Position numbers and translations under genes: made by a program. A DNA stretch of 64,000 nucleotides from Prunus persica. Lineage: Eukaryota; Streptophyta; Magnoliopsida; Rosales; Rosaceae. Position 1 is the first letter of the stretch, and the number at the start of each line of letters is the position of its first letter. The notes beneath the pieces are model-generated. The model was not told the origin of the DNA, made no database searches, and saw only the letters and a list, made by a program, of their open reading frames with translations. This document shows, one piece after another, positions 56,001 to 64,000 of this stretch. The stretch is from the NCBI RefSeq assembly GCF_000346465.2, contig NC_034014.1, forward strand, positions 9,298,505 through 9,362,504, in the 5' to 3' direction.

Positions 56001-58577
56001 AAGAGATAAAATATTATAGTAAGTAAATTAAAATTAATTTAAACAAATAATTATTTAAAGAAAAAGAATTAATTTGTTTAATCCTTAACCATTCATTTGT
56101 AGCCTATCTNNNNNNNNNNNNNNNNNNNNNNNNNNNNNNNNNNNNNNNNNNNNNNNNNNNNNNNNNNNNNNNNNNNNNNNNNNNNNNNNNNNNNNNNNNN
56201 NNNNNNNNNCATCAAATAAGATCCCTCAAACGGAAGCTCTCTGTATATATATAAGTTGTACAACATGCAATAATAGTAGTATGTAGATTTCACATTACAA
56301 ATGGATGAATGAGAGAATGCTAACTTTTGCTTCTGCATCCGTTCGCAAGCCTGAATGAGATCAGCACATGCACTTCTCACATGTTCCGCACCAACTCTGC
56401 AATAAGAGATTAAAAAGAAAAGATTCAATCTATTGGATTGGAAAGATTAACCTTCAAACTTCCAGAACTGAAAATAAAATTTCAAACTGCAGTCTGCGCT
56501 ACCATTCATTCACCACAAAAAGATATCATTTTATTACAACACTAATTACCAGAATATCAGTTGAACAGCTGATACTTTAAATAACACATTCATAATAACT
56601 CAACAAATGACGCCCAAACTAAGTATTCATAAATTTCGTGCAATGACCATAATTACTTAAAAAGAAAAAAAAAAAACATTAAGAATTGCAGTATTCATCT
56701 CTCAAAAGGTCAACTATATATTATGAAATCAAAATGTTCTATGGTACATATTTGCATAAACCCTAGATCTTGATCTGAATATGTGCTTGGAACTCAGGGC
56801 ATTGATGGAGCACGAAAACTTCTAGATGATAACCATGTTTGTCTCTGGCATGTGTTGGGCACGACACTTGGATGACGCACGTCAAACATGCGTCCGCATA
56901 AAATAATATACTACTTCTTCCCAGATTAGATGAATTTCTAAGTGAAAAATTTATTTACAAATATGTCCATGTCCTAAATTTTTTAGATTTGTTGTCATTG
57001 TGCCGTTATCTTGTCATAACCTGTCCTATGTCTGTACCCATACTACGTAGGTGCATGCATGTCTATCAGTGTGCACGTTAGAGAGAGAGAGTTATTGCCC
57101 ATTAAGTGTATTCATGATTATCTGTATCGCTAAAATTTTTGGTGTCGGAACATGGAGATTTCCAACATAAATTAGACAGCACATCGTCTCCATGACACTG
57201 ATGCATATGTGGTGTGCATAGTTAATGGGGTTTCCAAATTTTTGGATATGAGGGGCACTTCAAAGTTATCAAGGAGTTGAAATTATTATCAGTTCTTCAG
57301 GTGATGTGCAGATCCTCTGCAATATATCCTTAATTTTATGACATGTTCATTAAAGAGATAAATAAAAGCATATAAAAGTAACAAAGCAAAACATTCTGCC
57401 TGGCGGTGACAATTATATCTGAAGAACAGACATTTAAGAGAAATATCCCTTGGTCATAATCATGTCTTGTTGCATCCAGAACAGCAACAAAAACACTAAA
57501 TACTCAACTTCCACATTAGGTAATTCACTATGCAGATGTGACAGAAAATCTAGATAATGTCAGACGGAACCATGTACCCTAGCAATTTTAGGATTTATAT
57601 GGTAATGATGCTATTGAAATGATAAAAAGGAAGCTAAAATAATGAAATCGCTAAAAGATATTTATTAGTTCATATATTTGTTTTTGTACAATTTCATTCT
57701 TCAGAGGACATATTTATGTGCAGATGCATGTAAGTCATGTGTGTGTAAAAGATCAGACATGCAGAAGAGCAAACTCATCAGAGTGTATGTGTGTGTGCGT
57801 CTAAGATCAAACCTGCAAACTCATTCAAATGTTTATCAAGTAGTTAAGACAATTTCAATGGTAATCCAAAATGACATTACAATGAGCTTTTCTCCTCTAT
57901 ACTGCGAGCCAGTGTAGCCAATTTGGAAAAATCAACATCAGGTAAATCACTGCAAATACAGTACCAAGAATGAGAGATAATTCACTGACGCCATGAAACT
58001 AGCTACCATAACTTAAACTTCATTTAATTCTGTTGGGGATACAGGGGTACCTGAGGCATGTCAATTCTGATAACATTCTTTCAACATCAAGCAAATATAT
58101 ATTGATCAGCCGCACAGCACAATCAGGATCTGCATCACTCTTCAAGGTCTGAATCTGTGAAAAGTGATTATTCACGATACCCTGCAGGAAATGAGATTAA
58201 CCCACATTAGAAAAGCAAATAAGCACTCTCCAAACATTACTGAACCTAGTAAATCTGCCGCATCTCATACAAATACAGATTAACTTGAATTAAGCACACT
58301 GTGACATTCAATGTATCTATTGAAACCCCACAACCAGAATATCTATGGAACATTTATATGTGGAAAGACTTCCCAAAATAACTTGCACAAGCTAAGAAGA
58401 TATGCAACAACAATGGTATTCCCTTATCATCCAGAAACACCAAAATTCATTTACAACACAATAAATACCACAATGCAGAAAACAAAATGAGAAAACACTT
58501 GATCAGGAATCTGTCACCTCATTAAAGAGTGACTGCACATATCCTCTGAGAAGTCCTTTCAGAATTGGTAAAGCCAT
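53021..58577 (-). CDS. Histidine-phosphotransfer-like protein lacking the active His, 149 aa
   Basis: HPt four-helix protein of the plant two-component (cytokinin-type) relay; nucleus/cytosol. Six exons, the same number and similar breakpoints as AHP genes: 58518-58577, 58051-58181, 57881-57949, 56325-56396, 53967-54039, 53021-53065. ATG at 58577, TAG at 53021-53023; all GT/AG in phase. It starts MALPILKGLLRGYVQSLFNE, with HPt features QIQTLKSDADPDCAVRLINI and VDVERMLSEL-like helices. Ungapped alignment of VDFSKLATLARSIEEKSSLV with AHP1 VDFKKVDPHVHQLKGSSSSI puts Arg79 at the phosphorylated histidine, and the HQLKGSS motif is lost. It is therefore a pseudo-HPt, which by analogy with AHP6 (Asn at this site) may block phosphotransfer. 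The 3' helix reads FAHTRNKLDSFVQMERRIF. No disabling mutation is seen. Intron 4 contains an assembly gap and a MITE. Confidence 0.85.
53390..53590. mobile_element. Small transposon with CAGTGGCGGAG terminus in an HPt intron
   Basis: The left end CAGTGGCGGAGGAAG and reversed right end CAAGGGTGGAGCCACC are imperfect inverted repeats, with a G-rich GGGGGGGACTATACTACT stretch and CACCACCCCCCTGCGGGG between. This pattern is a common plant MITE-like repeat. It lies in the intron between 53065 and 53967. Confidence 0.45.
54686..54998. mobile_element. MITE with GGCYCCATTTGG-type termini in an HPt intron
   Basis: The left end GGCCCATTTGGATGGAGTAA and reversed right end GGCTCCATTTGGGTGGAGTAA are inverted repeats. 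The interior carries CCAAATCC repeats. No target duplication is clear. It lies in the intron between 54039 and 56325. Confidence 0.55.
56110..56209. other. Assembly gap (100 N)
   Basis: A run of exactly 100 N, the usual placeholder for a gap of unknown size. It falls in HPt intron 4, so no coding exon appears to be missing: the exons on both sides join in phase. Confidence 0.97.
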
Positions 58578-58625
58578 TTCAGATATGCAACAGTAACAAA
58601 ACCTAATTGACTGAAGAGGAGGGGC

Positions 58626-58628
<3 letters not shown>

Positions 58629-58664
<36 letters not shown>
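58629..58664. repeat. (AG)n microsatellite in the HPt 5' leader
   Basis: About 18 AG units, (CT)n on the coding strand, about 50 bp upstream of the HPt start codon. Placed like the CT tract of the PPR gene. Confidence 0.88.
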
Positions 58665-58670
<6 letters not shown>

Positions 58671-61600
58671 ACCGATGGAGAGAAGGGCCATGCTTCAGTG
58701 GGTGGTTTATAGGAATGAGGTTCCAGATAAAAACAAAGTGCACCAGACTGGAGTGAGTTTAGCATGGTGTCTTATGGATTTCACACATATAATGAATGAA
58801 TTAACATTTATGCCACTGTCACAGGCAAATGCCAAAACAAATACTTTCCTTGTTTGTTTCATAATTATCTATAGCAATATCACATTTCATATATAATCAA
58901 TTGTGTGATTAAGAAAAGATTATATATGATATTTTATATAGTCAATCAAGCTTTAAAAATAAAATCTAACCAACACTATAACATTAAATTTTCTAAAGCA
59001 ACAGCCAGTATCATTAAGTTTAGTTTTTCATTATCAGAAAACTCATAAACATGTAAACTCTAAAATGCTCTATGGTAGATATCAATTCCCTTTTCCAGAT
59101 AGAAACAAAGTAATCAATTAACAAAATGGATTCATCAGTGCCCTAACTAGGAAAATCCGAAACGGAAAAAGAAACTCAGGTGCCTAACCCAGATCTGTTC
59201 CATTGCATCCAGTATGCAATTACTGCAATAGGCTTATTAAAAGTTCCTTATGGACAACTTCAGGGAAATATATAAATAAATAAAAAGTATTGAAAAGAAA
59301 TTCTGTTTGTTAATCATTAATTCTGTTCAAATATGGTAATTGCTAATCTTTGGTAACTGATAACAATCCTTATACGCTCTCAAGTAGACCCCTATCAGTA
59401 TGTTTTGAATGGTAGCAGCTGCATTCTTTCAATCTCCATGCCACATGGCAGAACAGTGAGAATCACACGACAAATTTCTTATTTGGAAATATAATAGGAG
59501 ATGTTGAGCTGGATATGCTATCCTTGTAGTATTCTATATATGCTGCAGCATTAATTATATTCACTAACGCCTCATTAACCAATACTTGGTATAATGTCAA
59601 GTTTAATTATAGGTGTTGAACAAGAATGGACTGCACACTTCTTAAGTTCAGCAACTCGTGCGCATTTCTAACAACGCATCAGCTTGGACTAGATTTCTAC
59701 ACTAGCATTTGATTGTGGGTTGAAAAGATAAGATCCAAGTTGCACGTCAATATGGGAGATGGAAGGAACTAAGCCAATGCTGAGTCTGGCTTTATCAGTA
59801 CATCATTTTTGCCCTTATTCTACAAAATCTAATTGCTTTATAAGTACGGTGTTGACATCATAATCACAGCCACTAAACTCAATTTCTTCATGCAGACACT
59901 GTCCCTTTGCTCCATGATCTATTCAGAATCCAAATCAAGATAATTCTGTCACAAACGGTAAAGTTTATATATGTTCTTCAGAATGCAAAACATTGTGAAA
60001 AGTAACAATATTCTGGAATCTGTTGCAACCGCAAGGAACATGAACCTTAAGCAGAGAAATTCAGATAGAAATAAATAATGACAACCATTGCCTTGCACAG
60101 ATGAATATTATATTATTATATCATTCTCATTACTAGAGATGAAAGGGAAACATCTCAACCCATTAAGGAATCAGATTCCTCTCACCATCCCTCATAAATT
60201 TCAATTCCAAGATATTCCTGCATTATCTTTCTTGTTAACTTACCAGTATGTTACTTTTCAGTCATTCTAGGTTAGCAATAACTTGCTTCTTCAGAGTTGC
60301 TATCAATTAGGAAAGTTTCATCATTTAATAATCTACTTCTATGCACCATCCCCAGCTCATCACCATAATGAATATATGCTATCATGCCTTTGCAAATAAA
60401 TGCATTGAGCTATATGAAGTGCCTGCACCAAGTCATACGACTTAAAGTGTTGGATCAAAATTATGATCTGATGACCTAAAATCACATTGCATGTAAAACA
60501 CTAAATAGTGATGTAATAAAGAAAGAATGTGGGGAGAAGCCTCTAGCTCGATTCAACTAGTGATTGAAATGAGAAATACAACAAGCTTCAAAATACTGAA
60601 GTTGAATGTTCTGTTACCCTAAACCAAAACGTTAGTCTACTGTCATAAATAGTATCAAAGGAACCCCATGAAGGAAAATAGCTGAGTCAGAAACAAAACA
60701 AACTTTAAAGGTTTCCAAAAGAAAAACATCAATCATAATGCACCCAACCCTTTAGGCTATAGCTTCAAACTACTGGATGTTCCATCATAAATTTTGTCAA
60801 ACTCATTCTTGTCTCAGTTTAATAAAGTAGCTACCATAAACTATTTCCATATTTGAACAGGAATTTGGGAATATATAAGCAAATGTTTTAAAAGATACTT
60901 AAATTCTAAAACCAGTATTTCTCTGCAACTTAGACATCTTTTTCAATGGTGACATTTCACTAATTCATAAACAAGATTACGGTGCTCTAGTAAAAAGTTT
61001 TAAGTTTTTTCCTATCCTTTTCTCTTACAACTCTTTTGTTGTTCTCATGATTTAACTTCTATATTGCTTTACTGAGTTTTTAGCTTAATGCCCATCCATA
61101 AATCTTACAAACTGCAGTTCTAGCGACCAATGTTCAGTGTAGGAAAACCCCAGCATTCAACTATAAGGGTTGTCTTGCATCAATCCAAGGGATAATATAA
61201 AACAAACTTCATGGAAGTGAAACTATGCAATCATCTTGAGACAGAATACATATGGAATACATGCATGAAGCCATAAAATAGAAAACATTAAATTACCTAA
61301 AACTGCTTTTATGGCACTATAAACCAATCAATTATGCAGTCATGGTCATTGAATCAGATAAGTTTTAGCTGTGAAATTCTTCTTTCAACCTATTACAAGT
61401 GCTAGCATCCACATGTTTGATGATATCTATGAAATAATATCCAATGAACTACCAAATACTTTCGCAAAACTTGAATGTTAGACTGAAATTAATTTTCATA
61501 AACTTTCCGCGCAATAATTTTTTTTTTTTACCGAAGGCTATAACCCTGGAAAATTGATCTACATGTTACAGGAAAAAAGGGCTTCAGGCATGCTCCTAAA

Positions 61601-63228
61601 TATCAAATCTAAGACTAATAGTTGGGACATTTCATTCGTAGCCCATAGAGGGCCCTACAAGCAACTAAAAGATCAAACATGAATAAAAACAGAACAAATA
61701 TAGAATTAAAGTGGGCACAAATAAAGGATAAAAAATAAAATAAAAGCAAGCGCACACACACCTAAGGAAATTTTGGCATACATAAAAGTAAGAAAATGGA
61801 ACAAAAAAAGCATATTTGTTGAAGTATTTGTTTTCTTTGAACTAACATTAGTCTATAGCTTGGCTCCAAACGCTAGCATATGACTAGTATTTTTTAGTCA
61901 GGATACATTGTCAATCATCTAAAAAGGAACTATATTGTTACCAGAATTATCAAGTTAAAATGAATAGTACAAAGAAATGAAAATCAATACAAGGTCAAGA
62001 TCACAAGAGAAATATGGAAAAAAAAAAATTATTTGTTGGGGGATGGATGAGTACAAGTTTCAATGACACAGCCAATTTAGATCAAAAGTCTATGGGATTG
62101 TGAGGGTTCTGCTAAATCTTGCAAATTAACCACATAATTCTAATATAAACTGTCGTTTTGGTGAATGATATAATTTCTTAATTGAGATCCGTAATTCGGC
62201 ATAATGAATTATTCAGTTAACAGTCATAGAAAACAACAAAATAACCATTTATAATTGTATGCATGTTATTTGAATATCTTTAAGAGGAAACACAATTTAA
62301 AATTTAGAAATGAGGGGCAATTATAAGAGCAGACTCCATAAATACTTATCTCTGATACTCATCAAATACAGACAATACATTCATGATATGGGGTTCCTCG
62401 TATGACCATCAAAAGAAAAATTAATTGAATTCATTAACAGATGAAGGTCATAATTACCTGCTTGTTCTTGTTTACATTTTACCACCCGAAAACGGCGAGC
62501 CTCTGAGAATCAACATCCTGCTCATTGCTGCAAAAGGCAATAAAGGAAAGTCATGAACCCATATCCAATATGAGAAGATGTTATTATGAAAACAAATCTC
62601 ATTTTGGGTAGCCAGAGTTACAAGTAAAATGTCAATTTAAGAGAATAGATTTGAGCATTTACATAGTATGACGTGACTGCTCTTACATCATAGTCTGGTC
62701 CAATTGCTTCCTTCACAACTTTCCCCAACTATAGTACACCAATAGTTCACCGCCACATACGAAGCATCCTCTTTCCTAACCCATACTTCTAAACTTGCAA
62801 ATATAGTAATATACACACCTATGTACAATGTTTTTGTGAATGAATTATTCATCCATGCCTACATATGTTCTAAAATCCAACGAAATCTCCAACTAAATTT
62901 ACATTTCGATGAAAATTAGTTATGATATTGCATTCAAATTGTGTCAAAAATACGTGAAATGTTGTTTCCTAAAATTTCTAAAAACAAACAAAATTAGGAA
63001 GCATGTTCCTGAAGCCTATTGTTCCATTACAAGAAGATTTTTTATACAAAGTAGAAGAAAAATATTTCAAACAACAACAAATCATGTTGCCGAAAAGCAA
63101 TAAGGAAAAAAAACCTAAAAAGCAAGAAAGTGTTTGTTTTTGTCAAAATTGGAAACAAAAACTTTATAAAAGTTGAGAGTAAGATGAATATGAAAATATG
63201 AAAAGGAAGCTGAGGCTGAGAGATTGTG
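58665..63228. other. Long gene-free interval
   Basis: AT-rich, no frame with coding character on either strand. A GT/AG-bounded segment on the minus strand at about 62,460-62,530 (CAG|CAATGAGCAGGATG to AAGCAG|GTAATT) looks exon-like but has stops in all useful frames. It could be a leader exon or lncRNA exon linked to the exon-like segment at 63,232-63,291. Confidence 0.4.
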
Positions 63229-63231
63229 ATA

Positions 63232-63291
63232 CCTGGTCATACATGGAGTGATTTAAGCCACGAAGTAAACCACTTTCTGATAAGCGAACGC
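63232..63291 (-). pseudogene. Second HPt exon-1-like segment
   Basis: The minus strand reads SESGLLRGLNHSMYDQ then a GTATCA donor in phase 0. Compare the intact gene's first exon, LKGLLRGYVQSLFNE, also phase 0: GLLRG is identical and the following S-(M/L)-(Y/F)-(D/N)-(Q/E) is conservative. No in-frame ATG precedes it; the only ATG (AAAATGGCG) is in another frame and hits a stop. No second HPt exon set is found. It is probably a decayed duplicate exon, or an unrelated leader exon with chance similarity. Confidence 0.4.
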
Positions 63292-63480
63292 CATTTTTAG
63301 TTTCAGAGAGAGCTCTGTGCGTTCTGGAAGTGCTACATCTTTGTCACTGGCCTCTACGCGCATCTGGGAAAGAGAAGCGGTTTGGATTATTTTGCCCCTG
63401 AAGTATGAGGAAATGACAATGATGCCATTTCACCACGTTACTGTCATTTTTGTTTTTGTTTTTGTTTTTTTAGTACAAAT

Positions 63481-64000
63481 TAGGGATAGCAAAAATACCC
63501 GTAGGGGCGGGTCCTCGTCGGGTCTCCAACCCTAACAGGGGGAGATTTCGGGGTTAAATGAGTATCGGGTATGGGGATCCCCGAACTTGAAAAATCCTCG
63601 ACGGGTATGGGGAGGAGATGGTATTGGCTTCCCCATCCCTGAACCCGACCCGAAAATATATATGTTTATATTTAAATAAATAAATAAATATTTATAATAT
63701 TTATATTTAACCCTAAGTTAACTTCCCTCTCCTAATTCTTTCTAATTTTCTATGGAATCTCATATTGATGTGATTTTGAATAGTTGAGTTGAACTTTATA
63801 GTTAATTTGGATGTGTTGAATGATAATTTAATATGAAACTTAATGTTAAAATGTATGATAAATATTTTTTTATGCAAAAAAATCAGGGATTCGGGCCGGG
63901 TATGGGGGATAGTCCCCCGACGGGGGCGGGGATGGGGATGGGTTTGGGGGCGGGGGCGGGGATGGAGAGCAGGGATGGAAATGGTATTGTCATACCCGAT
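63481..64000. mobile_element. Edge of a G-rich transposon (hAT-like), runs off the window
   Basis: TAGGGATAGCAAAAATACCC at the start and repeated CGGGTATGGGGATGG-type sequence match the look of a widespread plant DNA transposon whose ends read 'gggatggcaaaaatacccg'. Only the left part is present. It contains a strong G-run tract at 63,893-63,966. Confidence 0.45.

Noticed and set aside
1..64000. CRISPR arrays, bacterial operons, riboswitches, rRNA genes
   Set aside because: The window is plant nuclear DNA; no regularly spaced repeat-spacer array, rRNA or convincing tRNA was seen.

Overview
The window is nuclear DNA of a flowering plant. It has spliced genes with short exons and AT-rich introns, a histidine-phosphotransfer (cytokinin phosphorelay type) gene, a PPR gene, plant-type MULE, Copia and Gypsy elements, and many CT/GA microsatellites in 5' leaders. 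Gene and repeat style suggest a eudicot, and a Rosaceae-like genome is my guess, not proven. All gene models were built by hand from splice signals, phase and protein similarity.

Layout. 1-11,864 (+): the C-terminal two thirds of the DNA polymerase epsilon catalytic subunit, entering just before polymerase motif C and ending with the two cysteine modules. 13,187-16,125 (-): a small twin-CX9C protein with a coiled coil, convergent with the polymerase. 17.2-22.0 kb: no intact gene, but an orphan Rab-GTPase exon and a decayed genomic copy of two exons of the aldo-keto reductase gene found 23 kb away. 22,018-24,490 (-): a two-exon PPR protein of 715 residues. 24.8-39.4 kb: a transposon district. 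It holds a long-TIR MULE (9-bp target duplication), a broken MuDR transposase carrying insertions and a foldback, a Gypsy solo LTR (5-bp duplication), a Harbinger-type MITE, a second MULE (9-bp duplication), and a small MITE in the 5'-leader intron of the next gene. 39,435-39,810 (+): a bacterial-type (organellar) ribosomal protein S17. 40,811-45,030 (-): an aldo-keto reductase with two alternative or duplicated first exons. 45,364-51,319: a complete Copia retrotransposon with apparently identical LTRs and one uninterrupted gag-pol frame on the minus strand that begins with GTG instead of ATG. 53,021-58,577 (-): an HPt protein whose phospho-accepting histidine is arginine, interrupted by a 100-N assembly gap in an intron. 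58.6-63.2 kb: no recognised gene. The last 0.5 kb is the edge of a G-rich transposon.

The genes are unrelated housekeeping or signalling loci, not a cluster. The most unusual items are the histidine-less HPt protein, the two compatible first exons of the aldo-keto reductase, a microsatellite starting inside a 5' splice site, the very young Copia copy with a lost start codon, and the two MULEs with intact 9-bp duplications, one lying about 50 bp from a ribosomal-protein telo-box.
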